Of a DNA stretch of 64,000 nt, positions 10,182 to 21,500 are shown in pieces; positions within the stretch are counted from its first letter, which is position 1, and every line of letters begins with the position of its first letter. The notes below the pieces were generated by a model that saw nothing but the letters and a program-made list of their open reading frames with translations, was not told the origin of the DNA and made no database searches. Origin of the DNA: Dactylis glomerata (lineage: Eukaryota > Streptophyta > Magnoliopsida > Poales > Poaceae); the NCBI GenBank assembly GCA_007115705.1, contig QXEO01001820.1, forward strand, positions 124,001-188,000, in the 5' to 3' direction. Made by a program: the position numbers and the translations under genes.

Positions 10182-11566
10182 ATGGAGAAGAAGAATGCGC
10201 CGGTGGCCGTCGCCTCCGAGCCCATCGCCTCCGAGCCCGTCGCATCTGAGCCCGTCGCCGTCGAGCCCGTCGCATCTGAGGCCGTCGCCACCGAGCCCGT
10301 CGCCTCTAAGGGCGGCGCATCCAATCACGGAGCCTCCATGAGCTGGGCCTCTCTCAGGGCTGACGGACCACTTCACAAGATTGGCGCCTGCTTACTGGCG
10401 AACGAGGAGTACATGGACACCTACTCTGCTTTGAGGCAAGTTTGTACAAATTGGCGCTCAGATTTACCTGAGCCCGACGTGCACCTGCACGAATGGATCA
10501 TGGAAGAGCACGCCCTTCCACGTGCAGCTGAGTTCTCCTTCCTCCACCTCCGCACATCCCGCTACGTCACCATCGATCTAACGGAAGTTCATGCAAGGTT
10601 CAAATTCCTCCATATCTATAGAGTTAATCCTTTTATTTTCAATCGTAAACATCTTAGTGCTGAATATTATCTTCATCAATATATTTTAGATACTACTTCA
10701 TCAGCTTTTGCCGTGGCATCATCGTGCTTGCCCAGAAGAACCAGCCGCACAAGATACGGCTTCTGAACCCACTCACAAAGAGATCGAACACTATATTTGA
10801 GGTGCAGATGCCATCTATTATTCTGGAGTCAGTCGCTGTAATGAAGTCCCCCACCATGCTCTTCGTTTCCACATATTACCCGGGGGAAATTGCTTGGGTC
10901 GATGAGAGCACTCCAACTAAGGGTATAAATGAAGATTGGGGAGAAGGAAGATTTTTGATTGAGCACCATTCTATGCGTTGCATTACCACGTTCAATGGTG
11001 AATTCTATGCACTAGCTGTGAACAATTTTGAGTTCGAAACATTAGTGTGTACCAACAATGTCCAGTTGGAGCAGGGCGCAAGCAATGTCAACATGGAGAC
11101 ACTATTTTCATTTCCAGAACTTGGAAATGATAAGTTCTACCTTGTGAAGTCGGATGGTGATCTGCTGCTTGTGTTGTTGGGCGGTCGTTTGGAGGAAGGT
11201 CAAACATTGGTGTACCATGTGGACACTGAGAGCCGCTCTCTCCATGCCGTGAGTAACATTGGCAGTCATGCCTTCTTTGTCCATCATGTCCGGTGTATCT
11301 CCATCGACACCAGAGTGCACCCGACACTTCGACCTGGCTGCATCTACTACGCGGATTTGGGTTATATCAGAGAGTACTTTGATGATATGAACGTCTGGGA
11401 TGAGTGGCCACTAAGTGTTGATAGATTAGGAAAGTACGGTCTGAAAGATGAACAACAGCCATACCGTTTGGAGGATGTACTGGCTGCACACTGCAGACGG
11501 AAGGAGTTCAATGCATATTTCTTTCGGACCAGAATATGGAGCGACAAATATATATATGATGAATGA
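10182..11566 (+). CDS. DUF295 / F-box-like protein (captured gene, two exons)
   Basis: Exon 1 is 10182-10597 and exon 2 is 10690-11566. The 92-bp intron has donor GCAAG|GTTCAA and acceptor TATTTTAG, and the join restores an Arg codon. The product is 430 aa. I chose ATG 10182 (MEKKNAPVA) because the upstream open frame has no ATG in this frame. Residues 10-45 are about seven copies of a VASEP-like pentapeptide encoded by a 15-bp repeat. Residues 55-95 resemble the degenerate F-box of this family (SWASLRADGPL, then SALRQVCTNWRSDLP). The rest is the plant DUF295 beta-propeller-like region, with ISFCRGIIVLAQ, RLLNPLTKRS and, near the end, RPGCIYYADLGY. Relatives are F-box/DUF295 proteins, some acting as SCF ubiquitin-ligase adaptors. 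No stop or frameshift is seen. It is carried within the Mutator-like element. Confidence 0.7.
10209..10311 (+). repeat. 15-bp coding microrepeat (VASEP)n in the DUF295 gene
   Basis: About seven units of the type GTCGCCTCCGAGCCC, with variants encoding Val-Ala-(Ser/Thr/Val)-Glu-(Pro/Ala). It gives a low-complexity acidic N-terminus. Confidence 0.75.
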
Positions 11567-12112
11567 AGAACAGATTCATTCATCCTGGGGTATCCTAATC
11601 TTCATGTTGGGCATACATTGCGTCTTGTATTGTTTTTAGCTTAGTTTGTCATGAATATTAACATCATTATTGGCTGCTTTTGGCTGCTGTATGCAGTTTA
11701 TGTATTATACTTAGTTTTCTAGATTTATTATGCTGCTGTGAATTTATCCTATACTAGCTTCTAGATTTGCTACTAGATTTGTTACCATATTGGGCAAAAA
11801 ATGAGGGCCAAAAGGCAACAATCATTGAAGAAAGACAGAAATAGAAGCTTCTCTAGATTTGATACTAATTTGGTGAAAAGAGAGAGAACTGTTACAGAGA
11901 GAGAGGGGAAAAAGGCGCTCTGAAAAGGCAATGCCAATTTGGCCCGAGAGAGACAGAACCGAGCTCTCACGTACAACCAAACGCGGTCTCGTCCTGTCCC
12001 ACGTGATCCCTTTCTACCAGCCCCACGCGACGCGGCCCCACACGATGCGGCCCCACATGTCAGCACAGAAATGGTCAACTAAACGGAATCCTCCCGTCCG
12101 AGCTCCTTCTGA
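11567..12112 (+). other. 3' flank of the DUF295 gene inside the Mutator-like element
   Basis: The first part (to about 11780) is T-rich and looks like a 3' untranslated region. The rest leads into the right terminal repeat and includes a short direct repeat GCGGCCCCACA. No further gene is seen. Confidence 0.4.
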
Positions 12113-12211
12113 GGGTTTCAGACAATGGCTTGGGAAAAACTGAGGAAAAACTAAGGAGCTGGGGAAAACTGAGTACAACTAAGGACCTAAGGGCACGAAA
12201 ATAGAAATCCC
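12113..12211 (-). repeat. Right terminal inverted repeat of the Mutator-like element
   Basis: Reverse-complement partner of 7110-7208. Its outermost bases GAAATCCC directly abut the TATTCTTAA target duplication. Confidence 0.85.
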
Positions 12212-12220
12212 TATTCTTAA

Positions 12221-13598
12221 ATCATAATCTATTCTATATTCTTATGTCCTAATCTAGTGAGTCCAAATGTGAGAAGTGGAAAGGTTAACTCCATGCCAGT
12301 TTGACTATAAGATTTGCCTTAACTCTTGGTGAGATTAAGAACATTAGAGCCATTCCTATAAAGGCCAACTAGGAGACTTTATACATTACTCAAATTCTAA
12401 TTAGGACAAGCCTTTTGATATAGGGGTAGATCACATCATAAACCCTAATTCTGGTCTAGACTAGAACCATCCTTAGGAAGTAACCAATACCTAGACTTAT
12501 GGAGTTATGGAGTAGAGTAGATCCTATATGAATCACAAAGGGGAGATTATATCCTTAATCTTAGAAGATAGTTACAACCAAGAGATAATCCTTATGAAGG
12601 GAGTAGATTAAATACAAGGATGAACCACCAGTAGTAATGAGGATTATGAGTAGTGTAGTATCCTAAAACTTAGAAGTCAATATCTAGGGTGCACCTTAAA
12701 AAGGAGTTGATGAAGGAATTAAGATGATCATGTCCAGTACATGATTATGCTTGTTGTTATGAGATAGTTAGGTTATCTATGTTACCTAATGTGATAAGCA
12801 GGTATCATCCGAAGACCAGGGTGGAGTAGGAACTCAACTTGACATATCTCACTCAGGAGATACCCATATTATTGAACCCACATGGGAAACCTTGATGTGT
12901 GCACAAGGTTCCATTAAGTAAAGTAGGTAGAATTAGGTGGTGGAAACCACAAGCTTAAACCCCAGATTCCTATTTAGGCTAGAGCCTATATCACATTGAT
13001 TTCATTTTAGGATTATGTACTGTTTTCTTGAATGAAGGTAATGCAGTTGCATCAGAATCCATATCCTTTTATCCATTCAGTTGGAAACCCATTACCAAGT
13101 ATCAATCCAACTTATGCATCACTTTGTGATCATAAGTAAAGACCTAGAATTATGTATTATCCCTAAATCCAAGAGTGATGTCCAAATAATGATCTTTCTA
13201 ATACCAAACCAAATCCACCCTTTAGAGATCAACTCATATGTAAATATGTGTATCTTGACTCTTATCTCAAATCTTCTTTACTAAGGAGATAAGAAATACC
13301 TTGGAAATACACTCAAATTATCCAAGTAAATAATCAGGAAATCATTAATGACCAAGAAATAATCTATAAGACAAATTCCATGTCATTTGAGCAATATGAA
13401 CATGCGAGTTACTTTCTTATATTCTAATTCTAAACCAATGATCTAGTACATCATTTTAAAATTATTCAAGTCTTAATAAAAGGTTTCCAATCCTAAAAAT
13501 GTGATGTCAAAAGTCAGATCTATTTAGATCCCTATTTAAATCCTAATCTAATACAAATTCTCATGTGTTCAAGTACACACATAAAATTCTTATAATAC
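12221..13598 (+). mobile_element. Second segment of the 6739-30308 solo-LTR-like element
   Basis: AT-rich, non-coding sequence continuing from 7109 once the Mutator-like element is removed. No gene, tandem repeat or terminal repeat was recognised. Confidence 0.5.
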
Positions 13599-14135
13599 TG
13601 TTGAAAGAGCATGGAGCCCCCATGTGTGGTTTTGGTAATTAATGACAATCTCTATGGACTAATGTTTGCATTGAGTTATATTTGTAGGACATGTCCATAG
13701 ACAATGCTTGAACCATATGTTGGCTTCAAGGTTGTAAGAAGGATCAAATGAAGAACTTTAAGTGATGACCAATGTGTTATTCAAGGAAATATCGAAAGAA
13801 TGGTCATATGAGAATTGAGCTTATTGCAACTATGTCTTGAAGAATATAATTGAGTGGACATTTGTGTTTACCTTCAAGACATCATCATCATGAAGGAAGA
13901 AGGAAGGATACAAGGTTGATCAAGTCAAAGTGCAAATATGGGATTCAAGTTGATCAACTCTCAAAGCATACATAATGTATCGAGTGGGATCTTGTGATCT
14001 CGGGCTAGGATATTATTAAGTGGTGATCGTCTTCATGGATGTGAAGTCAAGTTCAAGATGTGCCATCTCAAGGATATTATATGCTTGATGCATGTATTCT
14101 ATTTGGTGGTAATGTCTATGTGAAGATATTCCTAA

Positions 14136-14430
14136 GAGAGTCTTTCCCATATTGATTTATGGGGGAGCAATTCGCAAGACTTCACCAAGCAATCAAGATC
14201 AAGAAAGGTGTTCCAACTTGAGGAAGACAAGACGGTCATAATCTAGCTCAAGTGGAATGCGCAAGGAAAAGATATGCTTAATATGCTTAAAGAGAGTCTT
14301 TCCCATAGTGTGTATGGGGGAGCAATTCGTAAGACTTCACCAAGCAATCAAGATCAAGAAAGGTGTTCCAACTTGAGGAAGACAAGATGGTCATAATCTA
14401 GCTCAAGTTGAATGCACAAGGAAAAGGTAT
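14136..14430 (+). repeat. 156-bp direct duplication inside the LTR-like insert
   Basis: A block starting GAGAGTCTTTCCCAT at 14136 recurs at 14292, and the two copies are nearly identical to about 14430 (shared GACTTCACCAAGCAATCAAG and GAGGAAGACAAGA). The spacing is 156 bp. Confidence 0.85.
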
Positions 14431-14914
14431 GTTCTTGATAGGGTTTCTTTCTTACCGGTCTCTTGTGTTAGTTTGGAGACCGGGTTATAGGGTTGGTAGC
14501 CGTACTATCAAGAGGGGCTCTCGAGTGAGTAACTTAACCGCATCGTTCGAAGAGAGCTCAAACCTTTGCATATTTGCCATCATCTTTCTTGGTTCTTATT
14601 TGGCTTTTATCCATGTGAGGTTTTAGAGCTTGTGGTTAATTCCATGACAAGCTCTAACTCATCAAAAAGGGATTTTGCATGAAACACTCATTGTGTTTTT
14701 GGTGTTTGGAGGTTTTACCGGTTCGACTTTGAAGAGAGGTCAAACCTCTCATCATTTGGTTTTATCCTCCCTTGTTGGACTATGATGTTTCTATGCATAT
14801 ACTTGTAGAGCTCGTTGTTGTGATTCCAACGAGCCCAAGATCATCAAAAACGGAGTCCGGATGCTCAAGTTATGGTCATTTTCGTGTTGGTGTTTCTGCC
14901 AGTTTTTGGTGGCC

Positions 14915-15100
14915 GGAGTCTCCGGCCCGAGACGCAAAGTCTCCGGCCCAACTCCGGCCTGGCACCTGCTTAGTCCGTCCTGGAGGCCCCCGAATGACCC
15001 CGGGGCACCGGAGACTCCGGCCCAGGGGCGGAGACTCCGGCCCTGGAGTCACTTAGGGCGGAGACTCCGGCCCTCTAGGCCGGAGACTCTGGCCCTAGTG
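14915..15100 (+). repeat. GGAGACTCCGGCCC minisatellite-like cluster
   Basis: About seven or eight variants of a 14-16-bp unit containing GGAGACTCCGGCCC or its near-palindrome occur here. CGGAG-nn-CTCCG makes each unit self-complementary, so the region could fold into repeated hairpins. It lies just upstream of the LTR TATA box. Confidence 0.75.
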
Positions 15101-15130
15101 CCCAGCAACGGCTAGTTTTCGTGGGGGACC

Positions 15131-15138
15131 TATAAAAG
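15131..15138 (+). promoter_or_regulatory. TATA box of the 13599-16212 LTR
   Basis: TATAAAAG within GGACCTATAAAAGGCCCC, followed by a pyrimidine-rich CTTCTTCCTCC leader. This fixes the plus-strand orientation of the LTR. Confidence 0.5.
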
Positions 15139-16212
15139 GCCCCCTTCTTCCTCCTTGGGCTGGTTGGCTTCCTATTCTATCTCTCCTCCATTGTTGACCT
15201 TGAAGCTTTGCTCTATCTCTCAATCCCTCCAATGATTCTTGCATCTTCTTGAGGGAAAAGAGAGAGGAGATCTAGATCTATATTTCCACCAATCAATTTC
15301 TCCTCTAAGTGAGGGGAACCATTGGGATCTAGATCTTGGAGTTCATTTGTTGATTTCCTTTGTTCTTCCTCTCATATCTCTCCATAGCATTAGTTGCTTT
15401 GGTAGGATTTGAGTGAGAAGGATTTGAGCACTTTGTGTGCTCTTGCCATTGCATTTGGTGCATCGGTTTGAGTTCTCCTCGGAGATTCGGTAAGTGGAAG
15501 TTGTGAGCTTATTACTCTTGGGTTCTTGGAACCCTAGACGGCTTAGTGGCCTTTGTGGCATATACTTGGGGCCTCCAATTAAGTTGTGGATATTCCCCAA
15601 CCTTTGTGGCGCCTTTGTGGCGATTCTTGGGAGCCTCCAATTAAGTTGTGGAGATTGCCCCAAGCTTGTACGGGTTCGGTGACCGCCCTCAAGTGTCCCA
15701 TAGTGGATCGTGGCATCTTGCTTTGTGCGAGGGCGCGAGGAGAATAAGGTGAGCCTTTGTGGCGTTTGGTGTGTAGCGTGCCTCCGCATCTTGAGGTGAG
15801 CCTTTGTGGCATTTAGTGAGCATTGTGCTACCACATCTCAAGGTGAGGCTTTTGTGGCGTTCGGAGTGCATTAAGCCACCACACCTCTCCAACGGAGACT
15901 AGCTTCCTTTGGAAGTGAACTTCGGGATACATCTTCGTCTCCTTCGTGCCTCGGTAACTCTTATCCGAGCTCCACTACTTATGCACTTTACATTTGTGAT
16001 AGCCATCGTGCTTGAAGTTATATATCTTGCTATCACCTTGCTACTTGTCTTGCTTAGCATAAGTTGTTGGTACACATAGGTGAGCCTAGTTTATTAGGTT
16101 TTGTAAGCTTGTCAAATTAAACGCTAGTTTATTTCCGCATTTGTACAAGCCTTTCGTAAAAGTTTTAATCGCCTATTCACCCCCCCCTCTAGGCGACATC
16201 TGTGTCCTTTCA

Positions 16213-17527
16213 ACTGTAAAATGCACCATTAGGGTGATAGGTGTGTTTTTGGAAGTTGTCCTAAACTCAAAACCTGCAAAACAAATGAAAACTCAAATTA
16301 AGAAATTCAAAACAGCAAAGTAGAAAATAGAAAAGAAAAATAGATAGAAAAATAGGGGCTTACCTGGTCATAGCCCAACACCGGCTCGGCCCAGGAGCCA
16401 GTCCAGCTGGTCTGCTACCGCTCTGGGAGGAAGGCGTCGTCTTCCTCCCGACGGAAGCTGCTGCGTGGCCAAGCTGCCATCGCCCGATCCACCGCCTCCC
16501 CTCGACGCACCAGATGGAGGCCGCCACCCACGTCGGCCTATAAAAAGGCTTCTGCCGCCACCAGAGATCCCTAGCTGGCTTTATTTTCTTCCTACCCATC
16601 TCTCGCCCAAAATCGCTGAAACCCTAGCTCCGGTGATCTTCAAGGGCCGCCGAGGTGAGCTTTCCCAAGCCGCTACGAGCCTCCCGGAGCTCCATGGCGT
16701 TGAGATAGTCATCTACGCCAAGTTAATCGAGCCAGGGTGCTTCCAATCGACGTAGCCAACCGATTCCCTGACTGCAGAGTTCATCAGAATTCTTGGTCAG
16801 GTACTCATCTCCGACAACCTCCGCTATCTTTGACCATCCTATAAGCATCAGGGTGAGCATAAGAACATCTGGAGCTATTTGTTGCATCGAATCATCAATC
16901 GTAGCTCGGGGAGCCGTTCGGTCACCGTCCATTGCCGCGGTAGGTGCTCACCAGAGCTCTCTCTGGTGACCATTTCGCAGGGGCGCCGCCATGAATTGGT
17001 TGACCTCGATGCTCCGGTTTGTTTAGCCTCAGTCGCGTGACCGAGGAAGCCCTATAGCGTCGCTGTCATTGTTCCCAGCTCGCCAGCAATGAGGTCCTGG
17101 ACCAGTCAACTAGTTTGACCAGTCAACTACCAACGTGGCAGCTGACGTGGTCAGGACCCACCAGTCAGTGTCTGTGGGTAGACTCAGACTGGGTACACCT
17201 AGTATTAGTCCTTTTAGCTCAAATTCTAGAAAATTGCTGAAACTTGGAAAATCATATCTAATTCAAATAAAATCATAAAAATGCAAATAATATACCAAAA
17301 TGACCACAAAAACATAACCTATCAGTTTAACTTGTAATCTTGAATTCTTGTTTGAAATAATTTTAATCAATTAGAAATCATGCCTAAGTAATATTTTGAA
17401 CTTAAATTCAAAACCAAATTAAAATAATTCAAACCATTCATAAGTATCACATAAATGTTTTAAACCTAAATACTACTACTGTAACTAGAATTTCATTATT
17501 CAAAGTATAAATTTAAAACTTTTCTAT
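16213..17527 (+). mobile_element. Third segment of the solo-LTR-like element, with promoter zone
   Basis: Continues the 6739 element. It contains a G/C-rich block (16370-17160) with a TATA box (TATAAAAA, 16539-16546) reading rightward and a CCCTAGCTCCGG leader, as in an LTR promoter. The short open frames around it show no recognised protein. The segment ends at the CACTA target duplication TAT (17525-17527). Confidence 0.5.
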
Positions 17528-17544
17528 CACTAGTAGGGAAAACC

Positions 17545-17795
17545 TCTTATGTGGCGCACCAAAATATGCATTCTGTGGCGCATGGGTGGTGCTCCACAGA
17601 ATCTTCGCCACAAAAATAAGCATTCTGTGGCGCACCAGCACATGCGCCACAGAAATATGGAATTCTGTGGCGCACCAAGACCTAATGCGCCACAGAATTA
17701 AGGAATTCTGTGGCGCATTTTTTCTTGGTGCGCCACAGAATTAGGTGTGCCACAGAATTACAAGTTAGTGCGCCACAGAAATATTACAGGTTTTA
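17545..17795. repeat. Left subterminal repeat array of the CACTA element
   Basis: About ten copies of TTCTGTGGCGCA or its reverse complement TGCGCCACAGAA, mostly arranged as facing pairs 10-20 bp apart so that each pair could form a hairpin. Confidence 0.85.
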
Positions 17796-18052
17796 TACAG
17801 ACCTTATTCTGTCTAGCGTATATATACAGGTATTAACAGATATAATATAGCAGTATACAGATATATCAACAGATTTCATATAGCACAATTATATATCTCC
17901 ATATACAACTCATTTCATATAGAATATTAACAGATTTCATATAGCTCCATGCATATACAACTCATCATACATATATATCTCCATACAACTCATAATCCAT
18001 GCAAATTAAGTGCATCATCTCAAGATACAAATGAAGTGACACCGGCCGCCGC
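17796..18052. other. AT-rich spacer of the CACTA element
   Basis: Repeats of AACAGATTTCATATAG and ATATATCTCCATA-like units in an AT-rich stretch between the left subterminal array and the first ORF. No coding potential. Confidence 0.5.
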
Positions 18053-18289
18053 CTACACTAGGATGAAATAGAGTACCGCTCCGACGATGGTGAGCAAGAG
18101 CGAGAGCACAATGAAGGTCTTCATCTTGCTCTTGTTCGACTGGTGCTTCCTCCACTTGGCAACCGCCTCTTGTTGAGTCGGGTAGCCTTTGTAGCAGTTG
18201 CCGCTGAACTTGTGCACCTGTTCCTTGCAGTCCGTCCACTCCTCGTAGACTCATGGAACCCGCCCCTCGAACACGACGTACCACGTCAT
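18053..18289 (-). pseudogene. Small Cauli_VI-like (RNase H1 N-terminal type) protein with C-terminal membrane segment
   Basis: An open frame starts at ATG 18287-18289 and ends at TAG 18053-18055 (78 codons), with one TGA at 18251-18253 after residue 12. Residues 1-48 match the Cauli_VI / RNase H1 N-terminal fold seen in plant proteins: MTWYVVFEGRVP, stop, VYEEWTDCKEQVHKFSG, then CYKGYPTQQEAVAKWRKH. This fold binds nucleic acid hybrids in RNase H1. A basic linker is followed by about 20 hydrophobic residues (FIVLSLLLTIVGAVLYFILV), a likely membrane anchor. It lies 230 bp downstream of the tnpA-like stop on the same strand, within the transposon. It might be a separate gene or a last exon. Similar small proteins occur, to my recollection, in other grass CACTA elements; a role in transposition is inference. 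Confidence 0.6.
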
Positions 18290-18523
18290 CTCTATGGACA
18301 CAAGGCATATTAGTATATAATGCAATGGAAAGAATTAGAGGGTTCACATGCATACATATTCACAAGAATTAAAGCAAGGAAATAATAATAAACCTAAAAG
18401 TCATATAGCATCGGTATCACATAAGTAATCAAGTTCAACTACATCGACTACAATAGTAATTGAAGTCCAACAACGACACTAAGCAAGTTTATTTACAACA
18501 CAGTAGGCACACCGGCCTCTCGA

Positions 18524-21500
18524 TCAACGAGACGTCTTGTTCATGGGCTCCGGGAACGGTTTGTACATGTCCTTCGTCGTCCACGTCCTTCCATCACCCT
18601 GCCTATGTAGGCGTTCTTCTATATCCCTCTTACACAACCCTCTGAGTTGGTGTAAGAGCCCCGATCTGTTGCATACATCTTCTACGATAATTTCCGATAG
18701 CTTTACTTGGATGCGATGGAAGTCTTCTCTAAGATCAGCATCGCTGATCTCCCCCGCCATTTTTTTGGGGTCTCGCTTACTAGGTGGCAGACGCATCATC
18801 TCTGCATCCGCGACAAACCCTTTAAGGTGATGGAGGACATAGAAGGCCTCCTTCATGCTGTCATCTGGCTGCTTGATGCAAGGGAAGTTGATCACGTGCT
18901 TGAACCCCTGCTCTTTAGTGTCCGACCTGATAAATTTCCCCTTCTCGTGGAAGATGCCTCCATTTTTGGAGTAGAAAAGGATAGCCTCATCGAGAACACT
19001 CCTTATTCTGTTGTAGTCTTTCTTCGTCGTCGTACTCGACGAGTCGAAGTACTGGGCTAGGGACCACTTCGGGCAAAGAACGACGAGTGTGCAGTATGTG
19101 TCCCTGCTCAACACATGCAATTTAAATGGAATGTTGGAAATGATCGGCAATGGAAGAAATATATAAGAAAGCATAAGTTACGACGGCCGAGAGCGAATGT
19201 GTACTTACTCGGGAAAGACAGGCAGAAGAATGGTGTTCTTCTCTTTGTTCATGAGCATGAAGCTCTACAGGTACCGCACCGCCGTGGTCCGTGTGCTTGA
19301 GCCATCCACCAGCTGGCTATCGCGCATGTAGTAGGGATCCGCTACCGCGACGTTGGGGGGTCTCTCTCTCTTGATCTTCATTTGAAGATTGATCGCGTAT
19401 AGGCGAACCAAGTTATAGTCGAGCCATTTCCAGTGAAATAGATTGAAGACGTCCTCGAACGCTATGAAGAAGATATCCGTGGGGTATGCTTGGACGAAGT
19501 TCGGGTCTGCTGCTGGCACCCTGACCGTGAACACCGGGTAATTTGGATCCTTGTCTTGAAGAAGGAGGCTCTCTAGAAACTGAATATTTTGCTGCAAACT
19601 GATCATTGGTCCACTTGCGAGGTGTTCGAGGTCCTCAGGCAGTATCAGTTTACCAGCTTCATGAAGCCGGGACAAGCCACCCGGTGTCCGTGGTACCATG
19701 TCGTCGGCCCACATCTTCTTAGGAAGAGTCTGGCTCGAAGATGCGCCCTTCTTATTTCCTCTCTTCCTTGGCTTCTTCACCTGACCTGCTGGGGGTGCTT
19801 CGGGTGCTGGTGCTGCTGATGGTGGGGTTGCTTGGGGTGCTGGTGGTGATGATGGTGGTGCAACGGGTGCTTGGGTTTCTTGGGGTGCTGGTGGTGCTGA
19901 TGGTGGAGCTTGGGGTGCTGGGGTTGATTCGCGTGGCTCCCCGACGATCGTCTTATACAGCGTGTTAGGGCTGAAAATGGTAGCCGGCTTGACTTGAGCT
20001 GGATTGCCAGCCTCCGGAGGAGTGTCTTGCAGAGAAAGACCCGTGAAGGTCAGGCGCTGTGTGACTGTAGTGGGACGACCAAGTTGATCACCGTGAGTGC
20101 GGAAGGCTTCTTCATCCATATGAGGCATGTACATATCTTGGCTGCAAGCGCCAGTGTTGATGTAGGCATCGACGTCATCATCATCATCGTTGCCATCAAG
20201 CGGCGCCATGTCCTGGAAGTTAGGTGGTGGCGGGTGTGATGCCGCCGCTTGGCGTACCTTGCGTTTGGTCGACGGTCGTTGCGGAAGCTTTCCCAACAGC
20301 TGTTGGTGGCGTGTGGTGGTAGCGGCGATCGCCGGTTCCTTCCGGGTGGCGGCAGCGACCGCCGGTTCCTTCAGGGTAGTGGCGGCAGCGACCGCCGGTT
20401 CCTTTCGGGTGGCGGCGGCGACCGCTGGTTCCTTCAGGGTAGTGGCGGCGGCGACCGCCGGTTCCTTAAGGGTAGGGCCAGCGCCGGGCCGGACGACCTT
20501 GGGCCGGATGATAGGGGAGGTGGCGCCGATGGTGCGCCTGACACTCGGAAGACCCCCACCCAGACGAATCTGGTTCTTCGGCCATGTCATAAGCCAGCCG
20601 ATGCAATTCCCAAGGACCATAACGTCGCCCTCGTCTGTGCCCGGAGGTTGATCGGGGGGGAGGAGGTTGTGGTACTCCGGCACTACCATTGCCAACTTCA
20701 CCTTCACCAAATTATCTGCAATGTTTCTGTGGTGCATAGTTCGGCTGGGCATGACAGTGCCGCTAGCAACATCCATCAACTTGCCGCCGGGCTCCACCAC
20801 ATGCAGGAGTATGCAAGGTTCGTCCTGAGTCAGGGGCATGTTGGATAAGATCAGCGCAAGGCATATATAGTTAAAGAAGATGACGCGGAGGATTAACTAA
20901 TGAGTTACCTTCTTGACGGCGTTGATCTCTGCTAATGTTGATACAAGGGCGTCGGTGCCGGTGCCGGGCCGCTCACTCTCGAGTGCATTATCAGGCACCA
21001 CCACCCTATCAGCTTCCGCGGTTGGGGGCGTCGATGCGACCAGGTGGAGCGGCGGCGTCGGGGTCACCAGCGGTGACACTTGGTGACTTGAGTTACTGCC
21101 GCTGACGCTGGGCACATATATCGGCCCCTGTTGACCTGCCGCATTCCAAGCAGCTAACCCCTCCATCAAACCAGGGGGGATGATCTGCCGGAGCTTCTCC
21201 TGCAGCTTCTCGTCCACTAACTTACTCATCTCGGTTGGGTCCACTATTTTCTCTAGTGACTCCACCTTCTTCTTCAGCTCCTGAACCTCGGCTTTATCCT
21301 TAGTCGACCTCCTCTCCTTTCTCGAGTTGGCATCCGATCCGTAGTACTCGGATACCTTCATACTTGTGCCAAAGCCGGACACACGGCCAGCCGACGTCGG
21401 TGGCTTGTCCAGGTCCCGTTCCTTGTATGCGTTCGTCGCCCTATTGAAAGGCGTGTCCCACAGTTCCGTCGACCCCTGGGACGACGGGCCAGCCGTAGAA

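Larger units (their letters stand above)
7110..12211. mobile_element. Mutator-like element with two captured plant genes (Pack-MULE-like)
   Basis: Terminal inverted repeats of about 99 bp start GGGATTTCTATTTTCGTGCC at both ends with only a handful of mismatches. The element is flanked by a perfect 9-bp target duplication TATTCTTAA (7101-7109 and 12212-12220), the Mutator superfamily hallmark. No MURA-type transposase or other mobility gene is seen. Instead it holds a B3-domain gene (minus strand, 8105-8695) and a DUF295/F-box-like gene (plus strand, 10182-11566), both with introns, which indicates capture at the DNA level. Length is 5102 bp. It must be mobilised in trans. Confidence 0.85.
13599..16212 (+). 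mobile_element. LTR-like insert, probable solo LTR (2.6 kb)
   Basis: It begins TGTTGAAAGAGCATGGAGCC and ends CGTGTCC-like ...GTCCTTTCA after a C-rich run, with imperfect inverted ends (TTGAAAG / CTTTCA). A TATA box (15131-15138) and leader-like sequence read rightward. No coding region, primer site or second copy is present. If the left edge is set at 13601 the flanks share ACTG (13597-13600 and 16213-16216); with the canonical TG start the 5-bp flanks do not match, so the boundaries are uncertain by 2 bp. I remember sequences with these ends next to TGGTATCAGAGC primer sites in Triticeae, which supports an LTR. Confidence 0.55.

Noticed and set aside
18053..18289. Integrated caulimovirus fragment
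   Set aside because: The domain also forms the N-terminus of RNase H1 and occurs alone here inside exact CACTA borders. No viral reverse transcriptase, coat or movement protein is nearby.
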